Below are positions 17,847 to 25,228 of a DNA stretch of 32,056 bases, piece after piece. The stretch lies in NCBI RefSeq assembly GCF_017302315.1, contig NZ_JAFLDT010000050.1, positions 1 through 32,056 of the forward strand, read 5' to 3'. Under the pieces are notes generated by a model. It was not told where the DNA came from. It saw only the letters and a program-made list of their open reading frames with translations, and searched no databases. Made by a program: the position numbers and the translations under genes. Numbering within the stretch: the stretch's first letter is position 1; each line of letters starts with the position of its first letter. The stretch is from Zoogloea sp. (GTDB lineage Bacteria > Pseudomonadota > Gammaproteobacteria > Burkholderiales > Rhodocyclaceae).

Positions 17847-18839
17847 ATGCCCAAGTCGTTGTTCAGCAGGTATTGGTTCTTCCTTTGTTCGCTCTTCATC
17901 CTTATGGCCGGTTTTGCCGGCCCGGCTTCTGCCGATTGGGGCGAAGGCGATTACCGCATCATCAAGGCCCTGTACGGTACGCCCGACAGGCATATCGACG
18001 TGACCTCGCGCCTCAAGGAGCTGGCCCAGCGTGACGAGCGTTTCCGTCTGGGCAACGGCGTTTTTGGCACCGACCCGGACAAGGGCCGCGTCAAGACCCT
18101 GCGCATCGAGGCCGTCAGCTCCAGCGGGCGCAACCGCACCTTCGAGTACACCGAAGGTAGCTGGGTGGATGGCGCCCAGTTCCAGGGCTGGAGCAGCGGT
18201 AACTGGGGCGACAGCAGTGCCAGCAGCAGTTCGGGCTGGGGCGACCGGCCCGGCTACCAGGACCGCAAGGAGGGCGAGTACCGCATCCTCCAGGCCCAGT
18301 ACGGCACCGCCGAACGCAACGTGGATGTGACCAGCCGCCTGCGCGAGCTGGCCGGCCGCGACGAGCGTTTTCGGCTGAGCAACAAGACGTTTGGCGTTGA
18401 CCCGGACAAAGGCCGCGTTAAGGTGCTGCGCATCTACGCCGAAGGCCCCCGTGGCCAGCGCACCTTTGAGTACACCGAAGGTAGCTGGGTGGACGGCGCC
18501 CAGTTTGCCGGCTGGTCCGGCGGCAGCTGGGGCAACGGTGGCTGGAACGGCGGCTGGGGCGGTTCCCGTCCGTCCTACAACGACAACAACCGGGATCGCG
18601 ACCCGGACGGGCTGAAGATCCTGCGGGCTGAGTACGGCACCAACAACAACCGCATCGACATCACCCATCGCCTCAGCCAGCGAGTCATCATGAACCGCCT
18701 GACTGCGCGAGTTAACAACGACCTGGCCGGTGATGACCCGGCCCGGGATCAGGTCAAGCGCCTGTGGGTGACCTACAGCGTCGAGGGCCGCGAAATGCGC
18801 CGTGACGTGCGCGAAGGCCAGGTGCTGATCCTGCCGTGA
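17847..18839 (+). CDS. Secreted protein with three tandem DUF3395-like repeats
   Basis: The 330-residue product has a Sec signal peptide ending near ASA-DW (residue 30). It then carries three copies of a unit of about 75-108 residues: YRIIKALYGTPDRHIDVTSRL (36), YRILQAQYGTAERNVDVTSRL (144) and LKILRAEYGTNNNRIDITHRL (252). Each continues through a DPDKGRVKxLRI or DPARDQVKRLWV strand. The pattern resembles the DUF3395 domain seen at the end of DNAJC11 and in bacterial proteins of unknown function; that assignment is from memory. Gly/Ser/Trp-rich linkers (WSSGNWGDSSA and WSGGSWGNGGWN) join the units. Units one and two share the sequence FEYTEGSWVDGAQF exactly. GAGAGG precedes the ATG. It stands alone between the cyd operon and a terminator. 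Function is unknown. Confidence 0.88.
   Translation: MPKSLFSRYWFFLCSLFILMAGFAGPASADWGEGDYRIIKALYGTPDRHIDVTSRLKELAQRDERFRLGNGVFGTDPDKGRVKTLRIEAVSSSGRNRTFEYTEGSWVDGAQFQGWSSGNWGDSSASSSSGWGDRPGYQDRKEGEYRILQAQYGTAERNVDVTSRLRELAGRDERFRLSNKTFGVDPDKGRVKVLRIYAEGPRGQRTFEYTEGSWVDGAQFAGWSGGSWGNGGWNGGWGGSRPSYNDNNRDRDPDGLKILRAEYGTNNNRIDITHRLSQRVIMNRLTARVNNDLAGDDPARDQVKRLWVTYSVEGREMRRDVREGQVLILP
18135..18515 (+). repeat. Near-identical DNA segments inside the repeat gene
   Basis: The stretch at 18135-18191 recurs at 18459-18515, exactly 324 bases (108 codons) later; the first 47 bases differ at only two positions, both silent (TTC/TTT and GAT/GAC). Other parts of the two units are more diverged, so recent gene conversion or strong constraint on this segment is likely. 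Confidence 0.75.
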
Positions 18840-18885
18840 TTGGTGTGTGAAGCAGGGCGGGGCGCCGTGGCGACCCCGCCGCCAT

Positions 18886-18925
18886 GATGTAAAACGGGCT
18901 CCTCAACAGGAGCCCGTTTTACATC
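18886..18925. terminator. Bidirectional intrinsic terminator
   Basis: A perfect 18-base inverted repeat (18886-18903 and 18908-18925) closes on a CAAC loop. Its stem has a GC-rich core and ends in AAAA on the left and TTTT on the right, so it can end transcripts in both directions. It serves the repeat-protein gene (stop 18839) and the convergent TonB receptor gene (stop 18946). Confidence 0.92.
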
Positions 18926-18945
18926 TACGGCCGACCTGGCGCCGT

Positions 18946-21093
18946 TTAGAACTTCATCCGCAGCGACAGCTCGTAAGTCCGCGGGTTGGCGATCAACACC
19001 TGGGTGTTGCCGTAGGCCGCTTCCGCATACAGCTCGTCGGTGGCATTGCGGATGCGGAAGCCGACATCGGTGGTCTTGCTGTATCTGTAGTCGGCCGACA
19101 GGTCCAGGGTGGTGTAGGACGGCAACTGCAGGGTGTTGGCGTCGTTGATGTAGGCCTTGTCCACATGCCTTGCCCAGGCGCCGAGGGTCCAGGCGTCGAC
19201 GGGCCTGTACTGGACGCCCAGGTTGGCCAGCCAGCGTGGTGCAAAGCGCGGCTGGTTGCCATTGAAGGACACCGGCGGGTTGCCCGCCGAGTACTCATCG
19301 TAGCGGGCACGCACGTAGGCGATGTTGCCGTCGATCTGCCACTGGCGGGTGGGGCGCAGGCCCAGGCTCAGCTCGAGGCCCCGGGACGACTGTTCGCCAA
19401 CCGCCAGCCGGTTGCTCGGCCGGGCCGGGTCGGGCACGAAGACATTGCGCTTCTGGATGTCGTAGGCCGCGGCAGTCCACTCACCCTTGCCGCCCCAGAT
19501 GCCCTGTTTCAAGCCGATCTCGAACTGCTTGGCAGTGGTCAGGTCGAGCTGGCTCTGGTTGCGGTTCAGGATCACCAGGGAGCCGCCGGGCTCCGCCGCG
19601 GTGGCGTAGGAGGCATACACGGTGGTGTCCGGGGCCAGGTCATAGACGACCCCTGCGCGCCAGGAATTGAAGCTGTGGGCCTTCGATTCCTTCGGCGCAC
19701 CGGCCTGATCGTAGTAGATCCAGTGGGTCTTGAAGTTGTCGTGCCGCGCACCGCCCACCAGCTTGAGCTTCGAGGTGAGGGACAGCTGGTCTTCGGCAAA
19801 CACCGACCACTGCTCGATGCTCACGTCCCGGGCCAGGGACTTGAAGACGTTGGTGCCGCTGCTCAGGCTGACGCTCGGCGGGTTGTAGGCATCGACGGGG
19901 GCCTCGGTTCCTGCCGGAAAGCCGTTGCGCCTGGTCTTGAAGTCCGTCCGGTTGATGTCGGTGCCCACCACCAGGCGGTTGTCCATGCCGCCGAGCTTGC
20001 CCTTGAACAGGGCGTCGAGGCGGTTGCCCACTAGCTGGTGATCGTGATCCAGGTCGGCCCAGGTGTTGCGCCGCACCTTCGGCGTGGCGCCGGCGATGTA
20101 GGTGAAGTCGTCCACATCGCGCCAGTCGCGGAAGGAGTCGTAGTAATAGGCCTGGTTGCGCACCTCCACATCCGGCGCTACTTGCCACTCAAGATTGGCC
20201 CGGAGCCAGGTGGTGCTGGACTTGTACTTGTTGTCGGTCAGGTTGTTGTAATTGATGCGGCGCAGGGACTTGCTGATCCTGCCATTGACCAGGGGCGTAC
20301 CGTAGTACAGATCCTCCACGTCGTCGTGCAGCCGGTCGAGCTCCAGGGTCAGCTTGAGGGTGCTGCTCAGCTTGAACAGCAGCGACCCGGTGAAGCGGTC
20401 CAGCGCGGTCCGCTCGCCATGGACGTTGCTGCCGTAGCGGTTGGTGCTGAAGTCGGCCCGGTAGGCGACGGCGTCGTCCTTGATCGCGCCGCCCGTGCCC
20501 GCATGCAGGCGGTGGGAGTTGTAACTCGAAAACGCGTAGTCCAGCTCGAAGGGCTGGGCGCTGAAGCTCGGTGCGCGGGAAATCAGGTTGATCGTCGCCC
20601 CGGTTCCGCCCTCGCCATTGAGCACCGCGGCCGGCCCGCGCAGCACCTCGATACGGTCGTAGTTGGCCGTGTCGAGCACCCGCGACGAGAAGTTGGAGCT
20701 GCCCGGCACCCGCACCCCGTTGTAGAGCCAGGTCACGCCGTTCTCGATGAAGCCCCGCGCCGAGAAGGCCACATGCGACCCGCCAACCCGCCCGCCGGTC
20801 ATCCCGGCAACCTTGCCGACAGCCTCGATCATGGTCCGGTCGCCCCGCTCCTGCATGACCTCCTGGCTGATCACATCGACGCTGGCGGGGATCTCCCGGA
20901 TTGTCGTGCCCAGGCGCGATCCCGTGGTGGCCGGAAGGTCCAGCGGAATGGTGCGCGTGTCCCGCTCGCCACTGACGGAGATGGTCGAGAGTTCCTTGGC
21001 TTCCTGGGCGTGCGCCGCCTGGGCGCCCAGGGCAGCGCAGGCCCCCAGTACCGCCAGCGCAAGCGCAGCCGGCTTGAATCGATGGTCTTTCAT
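18946..21093 (-). CDS. TonB-dependent siderophore receptor
   Basis: The 715-residue outer-membrane receptor has a Sec signal peptide (cleavage near AHA-QEA, about residue 29), a TonB-box-like KELSTISVSG and a plug with REIPASVDVISQEVMQERGDRTMIEAV. The diagnostic IEVLRGPAAVLNGEGGTGATINLISRAP of the ferric-siderophore class (FhuE/FpvA/FoxA-like) follows, and the barrel ends in LSLRMKF with terminal Phe. There is no N-terminal STN signalling domain, so it should not drive an anti-sigma cascade. The ATG at 21093 is chosen for the signal peptide; AGGA lies about nine bases ahead. The frame is open further upstream (ATG 21147). No Fur box was recognised before it. It shares a bidirectional terminator with the convergent gene. 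The siderophore is unknown. Confidence 0.93.
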   Translation of the reverse strand: MKDHRFKPAALALAVLGACAALGAQAAHAQEAKELSTISVSGERDTRTIPLDLPATTGSRLGTTIREIPASVDVISQEVMQERGDRTMIEAVGKVAGMTGGRVGGSHVAFSARGFIENGVTWLYNGVRVPGSSNFSSRVLDTANYDRIEVLRGPAAVLNGEGGTGATINLISRAPSFSAQPFELDYAFSSYNSHRLHAGTGGAIKDDAVAYRADFSTNRYGSNVHGERTALDRFTGSLLFKLSSTLKLTLELDRLHDDVEDLYYGTPLVNGRISKSLRRINYNNLTDNKYKSSTTWLRANLEWQVAPDVEVRNQAYYYDSFRDWRDVDDFTYIAGATPKVRRNTWADLDHDHQLVGNRLDALFKGKLGGMDNRLVVGTDINRTDFKTRRNGFPAGTEAPVDAYNPPSVSLSSGTNVFKSLARDVSIEQWSVFAEDQLSLTSKLKLVGGARHDNFKTHWIYYDQAGAPKESKAHSFNSWRAGVVYDLAPDTTVYASYATAAEPGGSLVILNRNQSQLDLTTAKQFEIGLKQGIWGGKGEWTAAAYDIQKRNVFVPDPARPSNRLAVGEQSSRGLELSLGLRPTRQWQIDGNIAYVRARYDEYSAGNPPVSFNGNQPRFAPRWLANLGVQYRPVDAWTLGAWARHVDKAYINDANTLQLPSYTTLDLSADYRYSKTTDVGFRIRNATDELYAEAAYGNTQVLIANPRTYELSLRMKF

Positions 21094-21127
21094 GCAAGAG
21101 TCCTGTTTCATTCTTGTTGTGGTGGAT

Positions 21128-21299
21128 GTCTGGCAGGCGCCATGCATGGCCGCCCTCCCATGGTCGAATCCGCAGGGCAGGCGCCCCGCGGGGGCGGAGT
21201 TTGGCAGCGTGATATGGAGCCAGACTGCGACATGGCGCCGCAGGGTGAGGGCGGTGAGCAGGGCGGGGTGTTGTAGCTGATCGTTCTGGCGCTGCCAGA
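21128..21299 (-). promoter_or_regulatory. Possible structured leader of the siderophore receptor
   Basis: On the minus strand GTCTGGCAGCGCC (21299-21287) can pair with GGCGCCTGCCAGAC (21141-21128), a 13-base-pair stem with one bulge enclosing about 145 bases. Inside are GC-rich hairpins, such as the near-palindrome at 21135-21153 and the one at 21181-21195. The stem closes 35 bases before the receptor ATG. It could be a regulatory RNA leader. I looked for the cobalamin riboswitch box and did not find it. Upstream, 21324-21356 and 21361-21375 hold two further short inverted repeats; 21300-21418 shows no gene. Confidence 0.3.
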
Positions 21300-21418
21300 C
21301 ATCCCCTCAGGGCTGCGCTCCCCGCCAATGCTGACGCGGGCTTGCCCTCCATTGGCCGTATCACCCGATGGGTGAAACTGAAGGGGTTTATGAGACGCGC
21401 GGAGAGCGGCTGGAGGGA

Positions 21419-21508
21419 CTGTGGGGGCGACTTCAGTCGCCCGCGGACGTTGATCAAGGGTGTGTCGGTGATTGACGCGCGGATGGTCGACTGAAGTCGC
21501 CCCTACAG
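21419..21508. repeat. REP/BIME-like paired palindrome, second copy
   Basis: It has the same organisation as the element at 6098-6187. Hairpin GGGCGAC-TTCA-GTCGCCC (21425-21442), a 42-base spacer and the inverted hairpin GGTCGAC-TGAA-GTCGCCC (21485-21502, one stem mismatch) lie within outer arms CTGTGGGG and CCCTACAG. Sequence before the first hairpin also resembles the region before the first copy. Confidence 0.8.
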
Positions 21509-22029
21509 AAGAGACCGTATCGACCGTCAGACGACGCGTCTAACGGAGGAAATTGGGTTTGATCAGCGCCTCCCTGGTGGAACACCCCCGATATGCAAAG
21601 TCTCTACCGGGCAGATCCGGAGCCTGGATGAGGGACTGACTATTGCGAAGGATGGTGCAGTGAGGCCTAACGATTGAGGGTAGATCGTGATCGCAAAGCG
21701 AGACACGATCTGAACTGGTTGTCGGACAAGCCTGGTTCGGCTGTTCGGATTCCTCTGGAAATGGCGTTCCGCCCTTCACCGCGAGGGCACGCTTGCGACG
21801 ACGTTTCATCCCGGCCGGTGAATTCGTCCCTCGGCCGTACTCAAGCGTGCCGGCTAAGCTGCCGTTTCGGTGCGGACACCGGCAAGGGCCGCGGCTTCAC
21901 AATTTTCGTGGCCCGTATTGGTGTCGTCCGCCCTGTCTGGCTCCGATGCTCGCGCGGAGTTGGTTACATGAACACGCGTTTGCCATGTTCCGCGCCCGTC
22001 TCAGGGGCCTTTCTGTCTGAAAACCACCC
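21509..22029. other. Gene-poor stretch with one strong hairpin
   Basis: No convincing gene lies in these 520 bases. Open frames of 89 codons (minus, 21540-21809) and 150 codons (plus, 21674-22126) have no recognisable protein character, and the second runs into the hydrolase gene. Composition is visibly less GC-rich than the flanks. A strong two-step hairpin, AGATCGTG/CACGATCT with inner TCGC-AAA-GCGA, occupies 21682-21711. It may be decayed mobile or accessory DNA. Confidence 0.4.
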
Positions 22030-22845
22030 TCACCCCCTCTCCAGAAACCCCCTCACCAGCCCGATCACCGCCTCGGGCTGTTCGCGGTGGGGCATGTGGC
22101 GGGAGTCTTCCATGATCTCCACCTGAACCCGGCTCGATCTGCTGAGCTCGCCGATGAGCTCGGGGTGGCGGGTTGAGCCGTATTCGTCGTGAAGCCCGTG
22201 GATGGCGAGCAGGGGGCAGCTTACGCGGGGCAGGACGGGGGCCAGTGACCAGGTGGCGAAGGCCGGGCTGAGCCAGGTCTCGGTCCAGGCGTCGAGCACC
22301 CAGCGCGCCTTGTCGCCGTGGTACTTCCCGAGCCGTTCCACCTGCCGGACATCCTTGAACTGCTCCTTGGCGACGCGGATGCCCTCCAGGGTCCGGTCTT
22401 CGGGAAAGGCCTGGGCGGCGATGGTGATCAGCGCCTCGCAGTCGGCGGCAAACTCGGCGGCGCAATTGACGGCCATGCCGCCGCCGACGCTGTGGCCGAA
22501 GGCGATGAACGGCCCGATGCCCAGTTGCTGGCGCACCAGGGCGAAGTCGTGACGGGCTTCCGCGGCGATGAAGTCGAGGGGCAGGGGGCCATGGCGCGGG
22601 CTGGACAGGCCGAATCCGAGCCGGTCGTAGGCGACCACCCGGCGGCCGGTGGCAAGGCTCAGCGCGGCCGGAAAGTCGCGCCACAGCTCAACGCTGCCCA
22701 GGGAGTCGTGAAGCATGATGATGGGGGCGTCGGGCAGGGGCCGGCCGGTGGGGGCGGGCGTCCACACCCTGCTGTACAGGCGGCCTTCGGGGTGCACTAT
22801 CCACACCTCGGTGAATGGGGCGGTGCCAGGGGTTTGATCAGACAT
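22030..22845 (-). CDS. Alpha/beta hydrolase
   Basis: The 271-residue cytoplasmic protein has the alpha/beta-hydrolase fold. The nucleophile elbow GHSVGGG places Ser119, the acid is probably Asp220 in IHGLHDEYG, and the base His250 in EDSRHMPHRE. HDSLGSVELWRDFP (46-59) forms the oxyanion region and AYDRLGFGLSS (72-82) is typical of the esterase/haloperoxidase group. The substrate is not predictable. ATG 22845 is preferred over an upstream ATG at 22941, because homology-like sequence begins near it, although the ribosome site is weak. A promoter with a perfect palindrome lies about 115 bases upstream. The gene is monocistronic: the next minus-strand gene ends beyond unrelated sequence. Confidence 0.88.
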   Translation of the reverse strand: MSDQTPGTAPFTEVWIVHPEGRLYSRVWTPAPTGRPLPDAPIIMLHDSLGSVELWRDFPAALSLATGRRVVAYDRLGFGLSSPRHGPLPLDFIAAEARHDFALVRQQLGIGPFIAFGHSVGGGMAVNCAAEFAADCEALITIAAQAFPEDRTLEGIRVAKEQFKDVRQVERLGKYHGDKARWVLDAWTETWLSPAFATWSLAPVLPRVSCPLLAIHGLHDEYGSTRHPELIGELSRSSRVQVEIMEDSRHMPHREQPEAVIGLVRGFLERG

Positions 22846-22957
22846 GGGGTTTGACTCGTGGGCCTGTCGGGGCTGGGTTGTCGGGACGGTGCGATGGCGG
22901 AGGACGGGGGCGGTACAGGGGCGTGTCGTCCGGATTCGCAAGCCGCGTTTTGACTTG

Positions 22958-22989
22958 ATTGTTAGTCAGTGTTGACGTGCACGTCAACA
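22958..22989 (-). promoter_or_regulatory. Promoter overlapped by a perfect 20-base palindrome
   Basis: TGTTGACGTGCACGTCAACA (22970-22989) is a perfect palindrome. On the minus strand its TTGACG (22987-22982) is a good -35 box with AACAAT (22963-22958) as -10 after 18 bases, pointing to the alpha/beta hydrolase. A dimeric repressor bound here would cover the -35 box. No regulator gene is adjacent. The TTGACGT...ACGTCAA form resembles, from memory, operators of MerR-type LiuR or TetR-type regulators. Confidence 0.55.
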
Positions 22990-23299
22990 TCCTGCGGGTG
23001 TTGGCGCGGCGTGATGGAGGGTATCCATCCGGGTGGTCGTGCTGCATTGCCGCCAATGGGAGCTGGTGCTGCCGGAGATCGAATATCGGCCGGGTGGGGG
23101 CTGAGCAAAGGGTGCCCCTCAGCGCGCCCGGCGCACCGGCTCGGCAAGGCCCGCGCGTCGGGGAATAGTGCCCGGAAGTCAGCCTCAGATACGTCGAGGA
23201 AGCCCCCGTGCAGCACTGGAACACACGGGCGTTGGCATTGCGGCGCGACCGCGAGGCCATCAAAGAACATACGCACCTGAACAACGAAGGCGACACCCC
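22990..23299. other. Upstream region of the yecA-like gene, possible gene remnant
   Basis: No complete gene is supported. On the plus strand a frame from 23169 to a TGA at 23301-23303 reads like a real protein tail (LRYVEEAPVQHWNTRALALRR continuing to the stop) and ends in an ATGA overlap with the next gene. It has no ATG and begins right after a stop codon. It may be the end of a decayed upstream gene. Short minus-strand frames here are not convincing. Confidence 0.3.
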
Positions 23300-24316
23300 A
23301 TGACCGACGACGACATCCAACTCATCCACTCACCGCTGACGCAGACCTACAGCGCCGACGGCCACACGCTGCAAATCGAGATTTACCGCGGCGCGGGCAG
23401 CCTCTGGATTCTCGAAGTCGTGGACGAGCGGGGCACATCCACCGTGTGGGATGAGCAGTTCGAGACCGACACCGCCGCGCTGGCGGCGGCTTTTCTGGCC
23501 ATTGAGGAAGAGGGCGTCCACCATTTCGTGACCACCGCACAGCGGGAGACGGACGAGCCCGAGCGCGGGTTGGCGCAGGCAGAGCGCCCGCGTGCACCCG
23601 GCGCGTCACCTTACCTGCTGGCACAGCTGTCTGACGAGGAACTGGACGTGCTGGAGGGCTTCTTGCTGGACCAGGACACCGAAGAGGGCATGACGCTGGA
23701 CATGCTTGACGGCTTTCTGCACGCCCTGGCCCTGGGGCCGGAGACCGTGTTGCCCAGGCGCTAGCTGCCCAAGGTATGGGGGCAAGGGGATGGCGCCATG
23801 CTGCCACCCGTGGTCGACCTGGACGAGGCCAATCACCTGCTGGGGCTGGTGATGCGCCACTTCAACAGTATTGTATTGGGCTTGGAGCAGGAGTCACCTG
23901 TGCTGGACCCGCTGTGGCCCATCATCCCTTTTGACGCAGGCGAGTTCGAAGACGCCGAAATGTGGGCGTATGGCTTCACCGAGGCGGTCAAGCTCAGCCC
24001 CGCCGCCTGGCAGCCGCTGTTCGATCACCCGGAGGGCCGGCAGTGGTACCGGCCCATCCACCTGCTGGGTACAGATGAGGTCTCGCCCGAAGAAGAGGCG
24101 CTGACCCGCACCCCGGCGCAGCGTGCGGCGCTGAGCGCACAGATCGAAGGCTCGCTGCTGCAGATGCACGCCTTCTGGCTGCCGCTACGGCAGGCCGTGG
24201 CCGAGCGCGAGCGGGCGCGGCGCCTGAGCCCCAAGGTGGGCCGCAATGAGCCCTGCCCCTGCGGCAGCGGCAAGAAGTTCAAGAAGTGCTGCGGCGCGCC
24301 GTCTGCGCCGCACTGA
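23300..24316 (+). pseudogene. YecA/UPF0149 family gene with SEC-C motif, broken by an amber codon
   Basis: One reading frame of 339 codons is interrupted by a single TAG at 23762-23764. The first part (154 residues) has an N-terminal domain (HSPLTQTYSADGHTLQIEIYR to about residue 80) and the start of a YecA domain (LSDEELDVLEGFLLDQDTEEGMTLDMLDGFLHALALGPETV). After the stop, in the same frame, come [30 protein letters not shown] and a zinc-binding SEC-C motif ([20 protein letters not shown]). In the family the interrupted position is the Trp of WLPxVWG, so one TGG-to-TAG change explains it. GAAGG lies ten bases before the ATG. YecA proteins associate with SecA or ribosomes; the SEC-C motif would be lost here unless the stop is read through. 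An assembly error is possible. Confidence 0.88.
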
Positions 24317-24443
24317 CCCGACATTTCGCCAGGCACTGAAGACTGGCACCCGGAAGCGGCGGGATAGTGTGCTGAACTTTGCGTGTGGCTCGGGGTTGCT
24401 GCTGCTTGACGGGATGAAGCTGGTGGGCAAGATAAGCGGCAGC

Positions 24444-24481
24444 TACTCGGCCTTATGTAAAGCTTTCCATAAGGCCGAGTA
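24444..24481. terminator. Hairpin between convergent genes
   Basis: A perfect 14-base inverted repeat, TACTCGGCCTTATG (24444-24457) and CATAAGGCCGAGTA (24468-24481), encloses a ten-base loop that itself contains AAAGCTTT. It lies between the convergent yecA-like gene and acpH and probably ends both transcripts, although no U-tract follows. Apart from this, 24317-24524 shows no gene. Confidence 0.5.
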
Positions 24482-24524
24482 CCTGCCCTTTCTATCCCCA
24501 CACACAGAACCGTCTCGACTCCCG

Positions 24525-25121
24525 TCAGCGCGCGCCGCGCTCTGTCTCCGCAAACGCCAGCGCGTCCGGAAAGAAAGCCAGAAAATCCGCTTCAAACCCC
24601 GGGTAAGCCGCCAGCAGCTCCTCGCCGGCGCCGGCCAGAGGGTTGGGTTGGCGGGCCCGGTATCGGGCCATGCGATCCAGGGCCAGGGCCACGCTGGCGC
24701 TGTCCCGGTAGCTCGCCAGCCAGTCCTGGGCCGCCATGCGGGCAAAGACGGGGCCGAAGCTGTCCGGCAGGGGCGCGTTGTGGGCGCCGATCAGGCGGTA
24801 GGTTTCGGTGGTGAAGGCGAGCAGCGGCTCGGGGCTGAAGCGCTGCCAATGCACGGCCAGGAAGTGGTCGTAGAACATGTCCACCATGATGCCGCCGAAG
24901 CGCCTGCGCACTTCGCTCACCCGTGCCCGGCTGCGCCGGAAGGCGGAGTGGGTGTCGGCGAAGCTGTCGATGCGCCGGTGCAGCATCACCCCGTCGGCCA
25001 GCGCGGCGCCCAGCCAGGCCGGGCGGGGCTGCAGCGGGCCCTTTACGAAATCACCGATCACCCCGCCGATACGATCGGATGCGAGGGGGCCGGCGAGGAG
25101 GGCGTGGGCGAGGTAGTTCAT
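24525..25121 (-). CDS. acpH: Acyl carrier protein phosphodiesterase (DUF479)
   Basis: The 198-residue protein is close to E. coli AcpH (193), which removes the 4'-phosphopantetheine group from acyl carrier protein. It begins MNYLAHALLAGPLASDR, the standard start of the family, with His6 and Asp24 (GDFVKG) of the HD-like metal site. It continues with LHRRIDSFADTH and MVDMFYDHFLAVHW, which supply further His and Asp ligands. Length and motif order are normal and the gene looks intact. It stands 107 bases downstream of the ferric-reductase-like gene on the same strand and may be read from that transcript. The location is cytoplasmic. Confidence 0.92.
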   Translation of the reverse strand: MNYLAHALLAGPLASDRIGGVIGDFVKGPLQPRPAWLGAALADGVMLHRRIDSFADTHSAFRRSRARVSEVRRRFGGIMVDMFYDHFLAVHWQRFSPEPLLAFTTETYRLIGAHNAPLPDSFGPVFARMAAQDWLASYRDSASVALALDRMARYRARQPNPLAGAGEELLAAYPGFEADFLAFFPDALAFAETERGAR

Positions 25122-25228
25122 GGGTGGCAGGGCGGGACGTGGGCGATCGACAACTGAAGTCTAGCCCGAGGGCGGGCGCGTTGTGCCCGCGAGCGGCTGA
25201 TGATCCGCTGCCCGGTGCCGGATGGGGC

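Noticed and set aside
21128-21299. Cobalamin riboswitch before the siderophore receptor
   Set aside because: No B12-box-like sequence or other conserved core could be placed on the minus strand, and the receptor looks siderophore-type and not BtuB-like.
21094-21300. Fur box before the siderophore receptor
   Set aside because: No match to the GATAATGATAATCATTATC-type repeat was visible; the region is GC-rich throughout.
21540-21809. 89-codon minus-strand frame starting MKRRRKRALAVKGG
   Set aside because: It has no recognisable domain, no ribosome site and no neighbour logic, and lies in a decayed-looking patch.
23762-23764. TAG decoded as pyrrolysine or part of a programmed recoding site
   Set aside because: The family has an ordinary Trp at this position and no recoding signal is visible; a point mutation or sequencing error is simpler.
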